In this document: piece after piece, positions 18,592 through 28,028 of the stretch | Layout: the number at the start of each line of letters is the position of its first letter | Position numbering within the stretch: position 1 is the stretch's first letter | NCBI RefSeq assembly: GCF_046115515.1 | Contig: NZ_CP175953.1 | Origin: Gracilimonas sp017641085 | GTDB taxonomy: Bacteria; Bacteroidota; Rhodothermia; Balneolales; Balneolaceae | Length of the DNA: 64,000 nt | Reading direction: 5' to 3' (one strand) | The notes under the pieces: model-generated | What the model saw: only the letters and a program-made list of their open reading frames with translations | Database searches by the model: none | Told to the model about the DNA's origin: nothing | Position numbers and translations under genes: made by a program

Positions 18592-18599
18592 TATCTTTG
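18592..18599 (+). promoter_or_regulatory. Possible Bacteroidota -7 box before mnmA
   Basis: TATCTTTG matches the TAnnTTTG -7 consensus of Bacteroidota sigma-ABfr promoters and lies 43 bases before the mnmA ATG. The -33 TTG element is not convincing at the expected spacing. Confidence 0.35.
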
Positions 18600-18641
18600 G
18601 AGTTCATTTAACGTCAAGAAGTATTTTTAAACTTCCTTTCT

Positions 18642-19772
18642 ATGAGTAAAAAAGGCAGAGTATTAGTAGCCATGAGTGGCGGTGTCGATTCATCCGTAGC
18701 AGCAGTGATGTTGCAGGAGCAAGGCTACGAAGTGATCGGTATTACCATGAAAACCTGGGATTATCACCGGAGCGGCGGAAATTCTGACAAGGAGACCGGC
18801 TGTTGTACGGTGGAGTCTATGAATGATGCGCGACACATTGCCGTAAATCATGGCTTCAAACATTTTATCGTTGATATCCGCGAGGAGTTTGGCGACTGGG
18901 TTATCGATCGTTTTGTAGATGATTACCTGGGAGGGAGAACGCCAAACCCATGCGTGCTTTGTAATACGCACATTAAATGGGCGGCTTTGCTTAAAAGAGC
19001 GGATAACCTGGGCTGTGATTTTATCGCAACCGGGCACTATGCTAAAGTTCGCGAAGAAAATGGCCGTTATGTAATTTCACGCGGACATGATCCCAAGAAA
19101 GATCAGTCGTACGCCTTATGGGGAGTGGCTCAAAAACATTTGGCACGAACTATTTTTCCACTCGGAAACTATCCCAAAACTGAAATCCGGCAGATTGCTG
19201 AAGACCACGGACTGTTGAATGTAGCCAACAAACCGGATTCCTATGAAATCTGCTTTGTACCGGATGATGATTACCGTCGTTTCCTCAGAGACCGTGTGGA
19301 TGGACTCGAAGAGCGGGTTTCCGGCGGTAAGTTTGTAGATAAGGATGGAAACATTGTTGGCGAGCATGAAGGCTATCCGTTTTATACCATCGGTCAGCGG
19401 CGCGGGCTGGATTTAGCCATGGGCAAACCGGTGTATGTAACACACATCGATCCGGCCACCAATACCATTACCATCGGTGAAAAGGAAGACCTGGTAAGCT
19501 CCACACTGATTGCCGGGGAAATGAATCTGATCAAGTATGACAAAATCCCTGAAGACGATATGGAGATTACGGGCGCCATTCGCTATAACGATGACGGTGC
19601 GATTGGTCAGCTTACCCAAATCAGCGACAATGAAATGAAAGTTCACTTTCCGGCTGGAAGGGAAGCAATCACTCCCGGTCAAGCCATTGTGTGCTACGAA
19701 GGGGATGATGTGGTAGCCGGCGGCTGGATCAAAAAAGTGAGTGTAGGCATGGATGATTTAATTCCCGCCTGA
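18642..19772 (+). CDS. mnmA: tRNA-specific 2-thiouridylase MnmA
   Basis: This 376-residue enzyme thiolates U34 of tRNA-Lys, -Glu and -Gln. The PP-loop SGGVDSS (residues 12-18) binds ATP. LCNTHIKW carries catalytic Cys107, and YEICFVPDDDY carries the second catalytic Cys204 that forms the persulfide. The C-terminal domain begins near HEGYPFYTIGQRRGL, followed by the beta-barrel. Length is normal. An extra cysteine three residues before Cys107 is noted, but its effect is unknown. It is a stand-alone gene. Confidence 0.95.
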   Translation: MSKKGRVLVAMSGGVDSSVAAVMLQEQGYEVIGITMKTWDYHRSGGNSDKETGCCTVESMNDARHIAVNHGFKHFIVDIREEFGDWVIDRFVDDYLGGRTPNPCVLCNTHIKWAALLKRADNLGCDFIATGHYAKVREENGRYVISRGHDPKKDQSYALWGVAQKHLARTIFPLGNYPKTEIRQIAEDHGLLNVANKPDSYEICFVPDDDYRRFLRDRVDGLEERVSGGKFVDKDGNIVGEHEGYPFYTIGQRRGLDLAMGKPVYVTHIDPATNTITIGEKEDLVSSTLIAGEMNLIKYDKIPEDDMEITGAIRYNDDGAIGQLTQISDNEMKVHFPAGREAITPGQAIVCYEGDDVVAGGWIKKVSVGMDDLIPA

Positions 19773-19842
19773 TATATTCTCACGAAACAACTCTTATCCT
19801 GAGGCGTTTAACAATCCGTCTATCAAACCAAAAAATATCACT

Positions 19843-20601
19843 ATGAAAACAAGACGACTATTCGGTACTGCATTATTTTTATTTGCCATTCTTTTCTCCT
19901 CAGCTGCTTATGCTCAGTTTGAAGGGCATATTACCATGAACCTTTATGGGGAGAACAACGGACAGAAAGAGGTGAGTGAACTGAATCTTTACGCTACTGC
20001 TGATCGCATCATGATTAAAGGAGAGGAAAGTCTGGAGGTGATGGGCAAAGTACATGCCGGCGGATTGCTGATCCGAAATGACATGAAAGACTTTATCATC
20101 ATGACGGAGAAAGATAAAGCCCTGCAGGCAACTAAAACCGGAATAGAATCTCTTGTTGAAATGCTGTTCAGCTGGGCCGGAGAATCGGAAAGCTCTTCAT
20201 CGGATACCCCTGAAGCTGAATATGAGTACACCGACCGAACCAAAACTATCCTGGGATACGAAACAACAGAACTGATTATCAGAAGTACAGATGACCCAGA
20301 AAACTACCTTTCCGTGTGGCTGACTCCCGGAATCGATATCAACTGGGGAATGCTTGCTGAGCCCTGGAAAGGAATGCCTAAAGACATTGACAAAGAACTA
20401 AACGGCATGTCTCAGGATGTGATCTTTAAAGGCAAGAACTTCCCCCTGATGATTGAAGTGGTGGAAGGAGATAAGCGGGAAGTTGTAATGGACGTGAAAA
20501 ATGTAAACCGATCGAGCATTGCCAAAGCTATGGTGGAAGTTCCCTCCGGCGTTCAGCTGATCAGCCTGCAGGAATATATTTTCAGCATGATGATGGAGTA
20601 A
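19843..20601 (+). CDS. DUF4412-type secreted protein
   Basis: This 252-residue protein begins with a signal peptide that ends at AYAQ (about residue 24). The rest is a beta-rich domain with the repeated pattern of DUF4412 proteins: an opening FEGHITMNLYGENNG, IIMTEKDKAL in the middle, then ILGYETTELIIRS and a closing VPSGVQL. Such proteins are exported to the periplasm or outer membrane. No enzymatic role is known to me. It is followed by a strong terminator and is probably monocistronic. Confidence 0.7.
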   Translation: MKTRRLFGTALFLFAILFSSAAYAQFEGHITMNLYGENNGQKEVSELNLYATADRIMIKGEESLEVMGKVHAGGLLIRNDMKDFIIMTEKDKALQATKTGIESLVEMLFSWAGESESSSSDTPEAEYEYTDRTKTILGYETTELIIRSTDDPENYLSVWLTPGIDINWGMLAEPWKGMPKDIDKELNGMSQDVIFKGKNFPLMIEVVEGDKREVVMDVKNVNRSSIAKAMVEVPSGVQLISLQEYIFSMMME

Positions 20602-20629
20602 TAATCTTTCAAGATTGAAACAGAAATTG

Positions 20630-20667
20630 AAAAGCCTGACAAAGATTTTGTGTCGGGCTTTTTTTTG
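20630..20667 (+). terminator. Rho-independent terminator after the DUF4412 gene
   Basis: AAAGCCTGACA pairs with TGTCGGGCTTT around a nine-base loop and is followed by a T run. It lies between convergent genes and may serve both. Confidence 0.85.
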
Positions 20668-20732
20668 TCTACTCAAATAGAAGTAATCTTATGTTTCATG
20701 GCTTCTCCTTTTCTTTAATAGTTGGAAATCTC

Positions 20733-21818
20733 TTACGGACGTTTGGCCAATACGGTATAGCGGGGGATATTAGAAATATCATTGAATGGCTTGATCACAT
20801 TAATGAGTAATCTTGTTTTTAAGTCGACAACAAGAAATCCAGCTCCTCTGCTTCCAATGACCGCGTATCGTTCTTTTTCTGTTAAATCGATAGTGAAGGT
20901 TCTGTACGGTAGTTTAGTCTCTTTTTGAGTAAGCTTAAATGAATTTACTACTCGATTTTTTTTGGGGGTATATACCGTAATAATACCGGTAACATCATCC
21001 AAAGGATGAAATAGTCTGCCCGGATCGGTGATATACACTTCCTTTTCATCCTTGCGGGAGGCAATGATTCCAAAGTTATTGGTGGGCAGGCTACCTATAA
21101 TTTCTCGGGTGCGAAGGTCAATAACCGGGCCGGCCGGCATAAACAGGTAGTTGCCACTGTAGCTCACATGAAGTTCGGCCTGCCACCAAAAGGTCGTGTC
21201 TGGGTACATGATCTCATGGTCTCCGTTAACCCAGTCTCGCTTGTTCAGCTTGTCATTTTCATCTAAGTAATACACAAGGCTGCGTGTCCGGTCTATAGCT
21301 ATCGAACGGTGATCGTAACGTCGGAAGGACACATCCAGAGAATCCAGCACCTCAAACTCCCCGGTGGTCGGCTCTATCTTTCCAAACGCCCGGTTTAACC
21401 CCGTCTCGTCCGGGGAGGTTATAAAATACAACTCATCATCATGGGTCCGCTTCAGGTAAGCCGCCTGATCGTATACCTTCCGGTACTCCCAGCTTCGGGT
21501 GTCCACTTCATACACCGCTCCGGGATTGGTCCAAAGGCGATCGGATGAAGTGCTTACAAATAGCTTGTTTCCGCTTGGTGAGGGAACCACCGTAATGATG
21601 CTATCAATTTCAGTAAATACATGCAGGACTTCTCCAGTGACCGGGTCCACCTGCCCGAGATTCTCGAACCCCCGATTGTAAGTGTAGACTACATAGTCAT
21701 TTAAATCTTCTTTCTGCCAAGAAATGCCCAAACCTTGTTCATTCTCAAACAACCCACACCCACTCAAAAGAAAAGCAATGAGTAAAATAAGTCCTTGTTG
21801 GGCTGTTAATTTTAGCAT
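20733..21818 (-). CDS. Beta-propeller lipoprotein
   Basis: This 361-residue protein starts with a type II signal peptide and a lipobox LSGC (Cys21), so it should be lipid-anchored in the envelope. The mature part is made of repeated four-strand units such as GNKLFVSTSSDRLW, RSLVYYLDENDKL and GNYLFMPAGPVIDL, which suggests a six- or seven-bladed propeller of the YncE/YVTN kind. No active-site motif is visible. It faces the DUF4412 gene and has no obvious operon partner. The function is unknown. Confidence 0.65.
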   Translation of the reverse strand: MLKLTAQQGLILLIAFLLSGCGLFENEQGLGISWQKEDLNDYVVYTYNRGFENLGQVDPVTGEVLHVFTEIDSIITVVPSPSGNKLFVSTSSDRLWTNPGAVYEVDTRSWEYRKVYDQAAYLKRTHDDELYFITSPDETGLNRAFGKIEPTTGEFEVLDSLDVSFRRYDHRSIAIDRTRSLVYYLDENDKLNKRDWVNGDHEIMYPDTTFWWQAELHVSYSGNYLFMPAGPVIDLRTREIIGSLPTNNFGIIASRKDEKEVYITDPGRLFHPLDDVTGIITVYTPKKNRVVNSFKLTQKETKLPYRTFTIDLTEKERYAVIGSRGAGFLVVDLKTRLLINVIKPFNDISNIPRYTVLAKRP

Positions 21819-21967
21819 GAAATCTCTCTGGTTTTTGCTGGCAGGTATGTTAAAGAGTATCTAAATCACCAATTATTACAAAATTACTTCAATTATAACA
21901 ATTACTTACGAACTTTTTTGCGCATTGACAAAGGTATCGGGACTTCCTTAACAATACAAAAGAGAAA

Positions 21968-22005
21968 AAGAAAGGCGCTGTTCAGTTAAGAACAGCGCCT
22001 TTTTT
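21968..22005 (-). terminator. Terminator after the CHRD gene, symmetrical
   Basis: AAAGGCGCTGTTC and GAACAGCGCCTTT form a perfect 13-bp stem with a six-base loop. T-rich flanks occur on both strands, but only the minus-strand gene ends here. Confidence 0.9.
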
Positions 22006-22027
22006 GTTGAGGTATAAGCTGTTGGGC

Positions 22028-24313
22028 TTATTTAATAAGTGTCATTTGCTTGGTCAGTGTCTGTCCGTTTGCCTGTAAGCGGTAAATGTAAATACCGGAC
22101 GCTAATGCGCTGGCATCAAAGTTTACAGAATGCTCACCGGCAGTGAAGCGTTCATTGGCAACTACGGCTACTTCTTGTCCCAGCATGTTATACACAGTCA
22201 GGGAAGCCTGGCCTGCTTCAGCAAGGGAGAAGTTAATGCTTGTAGTTGGGTTGAACGGATTCGGGTAGTTTTGTCCCAGTTCAAACTGCTCGGGGGTTCC
22301 GGAGAATGTATCTTCATTGGACGTTACCGTTCCTCGTTCAAGATTTGCTGAACGTGGTTCACTGGTCGCTTCATCGCTGCCATCGGTGGCAATCACGCGG
22401 TGGTACACGGTTGTTGAAGCACCTACATCAATTCCAAGATCGGCAAGAAGCGTATCCAGAGCGCCGAATGTGGTTTCAAAAGTTGTAGAAGCACCAACAT
22501 TGGCATTTACAACAACATCACTGAACGCCGCATCCGTAGATAGCTGCCAGATGTAAGCCAGCTCATTTCCGTTACTATCGGTAGCAGCTTCCCAGGTCGC
22601 TTCAAAAGCGGTGGATGATTCACCTTCAAGAGAAAGCGTTACATCATCTGCCGGTCCGGTTAGCATCGGAGCCGTTGGAGTGAAGTTGGAGGAAAACAGA
22701 ACTTGTCCTCTTAACTCTCCACCATTGAAATTCTCGGAATGCACATTTACATACATGCCTTCGTCAAAAAGTGTGGTTTGTTGCTCGGCAGACAACGTAA
22801 ACATGTTGTCAGAAGCAATCACGGTTCCTGCGGTGTCATTTTCACTCAGGGTGATATCCAGCCCAAAAGCTACTCCACCGTTGGCTTCAACACTGCCTGA
22901 GTGTAAGTGACCACTGGTTCCTGCAATTTCAATAGCTGAACTGCTTAATCCTTCAAATCCACCGCTAACCATGATGTTGCCATTACTCATGTACTCTACA
23001 GCAGCAGCGCCGAAAGCATCACTCATAATAGGCTGAACTTCATGTACGCCGGACAGATTGGTATGAAAGTATGCAGCTGCATCTCCCATCACTTGTCCGC
23101 GGATTTCGCCGGCAGGATTTTCTACGCTATGCACATTTACATACATGTTGCGGGCAAATAAAGCCGTTTTCTGCTCAGTAGTCAAAGTGTATTCGTTGTT
23201 CGTTGAAGAATAGGTAGCTGCCGAAAGCTCGGCATTCAGGTCGGCATCCAGGGTGATGGCTACGCCACCATTTTCTCCGGCATGGCCAACATGAAGATGA
23301 GATCCCACTTGTGCATTAAAGGAGGATTCCAATCCGGCAAAAGAACCGGTTACAATCAAAGTATCATTGTGTACTTCAAGTACGGCAGATCCGGCAGCAT
23401 CAGTAGCAACTGATGGAATCTCTGCACTTCCTGAAAGCTGGGCAAAAAAGGTAGTTGAAGCAGCTGGAACTACTTGTCCGCGTAATTCTCCACCTGCATA
23501 CGCTGTGGTATGGATATTGGTGTAGAAATTACGGTTCATCAGCGCTGTTTTTTGCTCGGCGGTAAGTTCAAATCGGTTGTCGGAAGCCAGATAAACCCCG
23601 GAACGATTGTCCGCAGCTAATTCTGCATCCAGTGTAAGAGCAATGCTGCCATTAGACCCTGCGGGTGCAATATGAAGGTGAGAACCTCCGGCAACATTAG
23701 CATCAAATTCTCCTTCAAGATCGGAAAACGAACCTGATACGAATAAAGAATCTCCAACCAGTTCAAATACTAAGGAACCGCTGGCCATAGTTTTGGCTGC
23801 CGGTACTTCAAAAGCACCTGATAGGTTGGACCTATAGTATGCATCGGCTTCGGGTACAAGTTGTCCGCGTAGTTCACCACCGGCATAGTTTTCGGAGTGA
23901 ATGTTGATGTACAATCCACGCATCATCAGGGTATCAACCTGCCCGGAACTAAGCGTGAAGGTGTTTTCAGAACCTACAAAAGCTCCGCCTTGGCTATCTC
24001 CGTCCGCGTTTATAGTTAGTGGAAAAAGTACTGCGCCGCTTTCTCCCGCCATTCCGGTATGGATATGAGCTCCACCGGCAATTTCGGTTGCAATGGCACT
24101 GCTCAGGTTATCGAACGAGCCTTCTACAACCAGTTCATTCCCGTTCAGCGTTGCGGTTACAGAACCGCTGGCCATGGAAGTAATAGGGGTGGCTTCGTTA
24201 CTTCCGCTTAGTTGTGCTTCAAATACTGTTTGTGCGTTTGAGAAGGAGGTCAATCCAAACATCAGCAAACACAAAGCAGTTAAAAAAGATGGTAACTGTT
24301 TTAGCGTCTTCAT
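22028..24313 (-). CDS. Secreted four-CHRD-domain protein with T9SS sorting tail
   Basis: This 761-residue protein has a signal peptide (to about residue 27), then four tandem CHRD domains. Each carries a histidine motif (AHIHTGMAG, SHLHIAPAG, SHLHVGHAG, GHLHSGSVE) and a closing N[IV]HS...GELRGQ or variant. A fibronectin-III-like segment (about 545-660) leads to a C-terminal type A T9SS signal with FELGQNYPNPFNPTTSINF and the final MLGQEV...GIYIYRL region. CHRD domains occur in chordin and in many bacterial surface proteins; the His clusters may bind metal, but no function is proven. The gene lies directly downstream of a SigK/RskA-like pair. Confidence 0.88.
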   Translation of the reverse strand: MKTLKQLPSFLTALCLLMFGLTSFSNAQTVFEAQLSGSNEATPITSMASGSVTATLNGNELVVEGSFDNLSSAIATEIAGGAHIHTGMAGESGAVLFPLTINADGDSQGGAFVGSENTFTLSSGQVDTLMMRGLYINIHSENYAGGELRGQLVPEADAYYRSNLSGAFEVPAAKTMASGSLVFELVGDSLFVSGSFSDLEGEFDANVAGGSHLHIAPAGSNGSIALTLDAELAADNRSGVYLASDNRFELTAEQKTALMNRNFYTNIHTTAYAGGELRGQVVPAASTTFFAQLSGSAEIPSVATDAAGSAVLEVHNDTLIVTGSFAGLESSFNAQVGSHLHVGHAGENGGVAITLDADLNAELSAATYSSTNNEYTLTTEQKTALFARNMYVNVHSVENPAGEIRGQVMGDAAAYFHTNLSGVHEVQPIMSDAFGAAAVEYMSNGNIMVSGGFEGLSSSAIEIAGTSGHLHSGSVEANGGVAFGLDITLSENDTAGTVIASDNMFTLSAEQQTTLFDEGMYVNVHSENFNGGELRGQVLFSSNFTPTAPMLTGPADDVTLSLEGESSTAFEATWEAATDSNGNELAYIWQLSTDAAFSDVVVNANVGASTTFETTFGALDTLLADLGIDVGASTTVYHRVIATDGSDEATSEPRSANLERGTVTSNEDTFSGTPEQFELGQNYPNPFNPTTSINFSLAEAGQASLTVYNMLGQEVAVVANERFTAGEHSVNFDASALASGIYIYRLQANGQTLTKQMTLIK

Positions 24314-24354
24314 TTGATTTAGTTTTTATTAGAATTATAAATATCCATTAGGAT

Positions 24355-24383
24355 ATTCGGTCTCTTGACTAATCTATACGAGG
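24355..24383 (-). promoter_or_regulatory. Candidate ECF-type promoter of the CHRD gene
   Basis: On the minus strand CCTCGT is separated by 17 bases from CCGAAT, about 42 bases before the CHRD start codon. From memory, CCGAAT equals the -10 and CC begins the -35 of mycobacterial SigK promoters. Because a SigK-like factor is encoded next door, this is a plausible target, but it rests on one site. Confidence 0.3.
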
Positions 24384-24428
24384 TAAATCGCCGCATAGAT
24401 TGTTTAGTACTAAATCAAAGAAGTATAA

Positions 24429-24454
24429 GCGGATAATGTTTCGGATTTATCCGC
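24429..24454 (-). promoter_or_regulatory. Inverted repeat GCGGATAA-N10-TTATCCGC after rskA-like gene
   Basis: A perfect 8-bp inverted repeat lies about 30 bases past the anti-sigma stop. It could be a weak terminator separating the sigma operon from the CHRD gene or an operator. No good T tract follows. Confidence 0.4.
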
Positions 24455-24485
24455 GGATAAAATTATTCTAATTTGCTGTGGTGGA

Positions 24486-25292
24486 TTACATATTGCCAAG
24501 CAGGTACATATCACCGGTAGGCTGTGGTACCCCACCTTTAGGCTCCATGGTAATGGCAAAGGCACCTTCTCGGGCATCGCTTTGCAGCTGCTCGATCTTG
24601 AAGAAGTTATCCCGTTGTGGGTCATCAACTGCAAACACTCCAGCACTGATGGGCTGGCCGTTCACTATAAACCACAATTGATAATCCTTATCGCTGGGAA
24701 CCACCGGCATGTTGGCTACCTGAAGCAGGGCACGGCCGCCTTGTTTATCCCAAACTACTTTTCCATAACCATTTGGGTTGGTGTTTTCCATGCCGGCCAT
24801 CATTACGAGGTCCACTTCGCGGGCTTCAAGGATGGTAAGCAGCTCTTCTTTCCGCTGCACTTCGCTTTCAAGTAACTCTATAGTAGTTTCTTGCTGAGCT
24901 ATAGTTTGAGACTGGCCCCGCATATCTTCTTCCAGAGATTGCGAGTAAAACAACAATCCAATAGACGTAAAGATAAAGATGAAAGAAGCTGCTACAGCTG
25001 CCCGGTACCATCTCATAATATGGACAGGGGCTTGTGTTCTCTTTGACGATTGATTGTCAGCCACTCCGGTTGCCATTTGCATAATGCTCTCTTTTACGGA
25101 GAGGGAAGGCTGCTCAGCCGGGGCAAGAGTAGCCATTTCTGCAGCTACTGCTTTTAATTCATCATAAAGTGTAAGTTGGGATTCATCGGCTTCAGCCAAC
25201 AAGCGCTGAAATTCCTTTTCCTCACTATCGCTCAACGCATTGAGCACATGCCCGGTACAAAGCTCTGTAAATCTGTTATTGTCGTTGCTCAT
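24486..25292 (-). CDS. RskA-like membrane anti-sigma factor
   Basis: This 268-residue protein has an N-terminal cytoplasmic sigma-binding region (FTELCTGHVLNALSDSEEKEF), one membrane helix near residues 95-115, a coiled-coil stretch (about 115-160), and an extracytoplasmic RskA C-terminal domain with GYGKVVWDKQGGRALLQV and DYQLWFIVNGQPISAGVF. RskA holds SigK inactive until regulated proteolysis. The start overlaps the sigma gene by four bases (ATGA), so they are coupled. The N-terminal domain lacks the usual zinc Cys/His set except one Cys. Confidence 0.88.
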   Translation of the reverse strand: MSNDNNRFTELCTGHVLNALSDSEEKEFQRLLAEADESQLTLYDELKAVAAEMATLAPAEQPSLSVKESIMQMATGVADNQSSKRTQAPVHIMRWYRAAVAASFIFIFTSIGLLFYSQSLEEDMRGQSQTIAQQETTIELLESEVQRKEELLTILEAREVDLVMMAGMENTNPNGYGKVVWDKQGGRALLQVANMPVVPSDKDYQLWFIVNGQPISAGVFAVDDPQRDNFFKIEQLQSDAREGAFAITMEPKGGVPQPTGDMYLLGNM

Positions 25293-25906
25293 AATTCTAT
25301 TTCCTTCGCTAAAAGCTCTCTTAATTTTATCATGCCGTCTCTCATTCGTGTTTTAACAGTACCGAGAGGGATGTCGTATTCGTCTGCGATTTCACTTTGG
25401 CTCATCCCGTTAAAATAAGCCACTTGTAATACCTTCCTTTGTTTGTCAGATATTTGGTCCAACGCATCCCGCAATTTTTTTGCGCGATCGGTTAATATGG
25501 TGTTTTCCAACGGATCTGTTTCATCTGAATACAGCGGATAAAAAACGTCCTCATTATCCAGGCTGGTTGATTGTTTCTTCTGTTCCTTATAAACCTTGGA
25601 CCGTAACCGGTCTATCGATTTATTTCGGGTTAAGGAAACAATCCAGGTGTACACAGTTCCTCGTTCCAAATCAAACTGTTCAGCTTTTTCCCAGATCTGT
25701 GTAAACACTTCCTGAAGCGTATCTTCCGCTTCCTCTCTTTTTTTGAGGATGGATAGAATCAGGCCAAACAACAGTCTGTTATATTGATCATACAATTCGG
25801 AGAGGGCAGAAGCGTCCCGCGCCTTAATGCGAGCCATAATGTCCCGGTCCCTTTCCTCGTCCTTTGTAAGGACTTTACCAATCGTAGATAAAATAAAAAA
25901 TAGCAT
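25289..25906 (-). CDS. ECF RNA polymerase sigma factor, SigK-like
   Basis: This is a 205-residue sigma-70 family ECF factor. Region 2 includes LYDQYNRLLFGLILSIL and AEDTLQEVFTQIWEKA; region 4 has VLQVAYFNGMSQSEIADEYDIPLGTVKTRM, a helix-turn-helix for the -35 box (quoted in parts across the domain). The pairing with an RskA-type anti-sigma supports the SigK-like class. The first 20 residues are unusually hydrophobic for a sigma factor, so a later start (for example Met24) is possible. The likely regulon includes the CHRD gene downstream. Confidence 0.88.
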   Translation of the reverse strand: MLFFILSTIGKVLTKDEERDRDIMARIKARDASALSELYDQYNRLLFGLILSILKKREEAEDTLQEVFTQIWEKAEQFDLERGTVYTWIVSLTRNKSIDRLRSKVYKEQKKQSTSLDNEDVFYPLYSDETDPLENTILTDRAKKLRDALDQISDKQRKVLQVAYFNGMSQSEIADEYDIPLGTVKTRMRDGMIKLRELLAKEIEL

Positions 25907-25997
25907 AAATGTCTGATGTGATTATATACGCAGGCCGTTCAACATTGGATTGACATCCTGATAAAATTATGAGGTAAATAAAAGGAAAAACTGATCA

Positions 25998-28028
25998 TTA
26001 ACCCAAAGCTTTCTTCATTTTTTTCGGATTGTTGATGGGTTGATCGCAGGCGAAATTCCTGCATATATATAACGTAGGCTCATCATCCAGTCTTTTTTGG
26101 GAAGCCACATAGTCCACAATTTCAGCCACCGATTCCTGATGCTCATCAGTAACCCAATGCAGTACTTTGAAAGGGGTGAACCGGTTTCTGAGCAGCTCAA
26201 ATACTTCCTGGAGTTCAGAAAACTCGCCACGCAGTGTTATCTCTTTTGCTTCTGCATGTAAGAACTGAATGGCCTGCATGCTGTGACAAATACTTGCCCC
26301 CGATCGGATTAAATCAGCGGAGAAAGCCCGGCCGATCTTATCTGCATAATCTTCCAGCGTAGTGTTTCCGGTAAGCCTGCTTAAACGGATCAGGTTCGTC
26401 ATGGCTACTGAGTTAGAGGAAGGCATAGCACCATCGAAAATTTGTTTCTGTCGCCCATAAACCTGGTCCTCATCCGCAATGCTGAAATAGAATCCGCCTT
26501 TATCCTCATCCCAGAACTGCTCAATGAATTGATCATTCAGCTGCACGGCTTTTTTGAGGTATTCCGGCCTTCCGGTAGATTCATACAGCTCAATCAGCCC
26601 CCAGGTCAGGAAGGCGTAATCATCGCCCATAGCATCAATAGCGGCGTCGCCGTCATTGTAACGATGCAGCAGTTTGTCACTTTCTTTGAGATTTTCTTTG
26701 ATGAACTGAAAGGCATTTTCGGCGAGGCGGGTAAATCGTTCTTCACCAAAAGCGAAACCGGCCTTTGCCAAAGCGGCTATCATAAGCCCATTCCAGTCGG
26801 TAAGGATTTTATCATCGAGCAGGGGATGTACCCGGTCTTCCCGTTGCTCAAAAAGCGAGGTTCTTATTTCTTCAAATCGAGATTGCTGCTCAGTATTTAA
26901 TACTGCATTCAGGTGAGGGATATTCTTTCCGGTTCGCTGTTTGGTGGCTTCATCCTCAAAGTTTCCTTCTTCGGTGATATTGAAAAGGTCCATAAACTGA
27001 GAGGCATCATCAGAAAGCAGGGATTCGATTTCACTTTTCTCCCACACATAGAATTTTCCTTCTTCACCTTCACTGTCGGCATCTTCAGCGGAGTAAAACC
27101 CACCTTCGGGATGGAGCAAGTCGCGTTCCACGTATTCGGCAATCTCATAAACTGTTTGTTTGAAAAGCGGGTTTTGAGTGGCTTGCCATCCTTCCGTATA
27201 AGCCATCATAAGCAGGGCCTGATCGTACAGCATTTTCTCAAAGTGAGGGAGCAGCCATTCCTGATCGGTGGAGTACCGATGAAATCCAAAACCGATGTGA
27301 TCCCAGATCCCGCCCAGGCGCATTTTCTCAAGGGTATCCGTCACCATATGCAGGAACCGGTCTTCTCCGGTCAGCTTCCACTGCCGAAGCATAAACATCA
27401 GGTTGTGGGGACTGGGAAATTTCGGTGCCGATCCAAAGCCGCCATGTTCGCCATCATATCGTTGAGCTAACTGCTCGGCCGCAAAGTCGGTGGCTTCGGT
27501 TCCGGGGAATTTTCCACTTTCAAACTCCTGCGATCGGGTAAATCCTTCCCGGATTTTAGCCGTGGCTTTCTCCACTCTTTTGGGCTCATTCTTCCACATA
27601 CCCTTCACTCCCGGAATAAGCTGACGGAGGCCAATTCTGTCGTATCGTGCTTCTTTTGGGATATAGGTGCCGGCGAAAAAGGGTTCTTTATCAGGCGTCA
27701 TAATGATTGTCAAAGGCCAGCCGCCTTGACCGGTAAGCATCTGGCACACCGTCATATAGGTGCTGTCAATATCCGGCCGTTCTTCCCGGTCCACTTTCAC
27801 ATTAATGAACGCCTCGTTCATGAGCTCGGCTATGTCCGGGTCTTCAAAACTCTCGTGAGCCATTACGTGGCACCAGTGGCAGGTGGCATACCCGATGGAG
27901 AGGAAGATCGGCTTATTCTCTTCGTTGGCTTTTTGGAAGGCTTCCTCACCCCAGGGATACCAATCCACAGGATTTTCGGCGTGTTGTTTCAGGTACGGGC
28001 TTTTCTCGTCTTTGAGTTTATTCGGCAT
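25998..28028 (-). CDS. YyaL/DUF255 thioredoxin-domain protein
   Basis: This protein of about 676 residues joins an N-terminal thioredoxin-like domain (DUF255) with a C-terminal six-hairpin alpha/alpha barrel related to N-acylglucosamine 2-epimerases. The N-terminus KSPYLKQHAENPVDWYPWG and CHWCHVM motif are the family signature; the HRYSTDQEW and EDADSEGEEGKFYVW stretches mark the barrel. The human homologue is SPATA20, and the biochemical role is unknown. I chose ATG 28028 (MPNKLKDEKSPYL) because homologues begin there; the open frame extends upstream to 28061. It overlaps mgsA by 11 bases in the same operon. Confidence 0.88.
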   Translation of the reverse strand: MPNKLKDEKSPYLKQHAENPVDWYPWGEEAFQKANEENKPIFLSIGYATCHWCHVMAHESFEDPDIAELMNEAFINVKVDREERPDIDSTYMTVCQMLTGQGGWPLTIIMTPDKEPFFAGTYIPKEARYDRIGLRQLIPGVKGMWKNEPKRVEKATAKIREGFTRSQEFESGKFPGTEATDFAAEQLAQRYDGEHGGFGSAPKFPSPHNLMFMLRQWKLTGEDRFLHMVTDTLEKMRLGGIWDHIGFGFHRYSTDQEWLLPHFEKMLYDQALLMMAYTEGWQATQNPLFKQTVYEIAEYVERDLLHPEGGFYSAEDADSEGEEGKFYVWEKSEIESLLSDDASQFMDLFNITEEGNFEDEATKQRTGKNIPHLNAVLNTEQQSRFEEIRTSLFEQREDRVHPLLDDKILTDWNGLMIAALAKAGFAFGEERFTRLAENAFQFIKENLKESDKLLHRYNDGDAAIDAMGDDYAFLTWGLIELYESTGRPEYLKKAVQLNDQFIEQFWDEDKGGFYFSIADEDQVYGRQKQIFDGAMPSSNSVAMTNLIRLSRLTGNTTLEDYADKIGRAFSADLIRSGASICHSMQAIQFLHAEAKEITLRGEFSELQEVFELLRNRFTPFKVLHWVTDEHQESVAEIVDYVASQKRLDDEPTLYICRNFACDQPINNPKKMKKALG

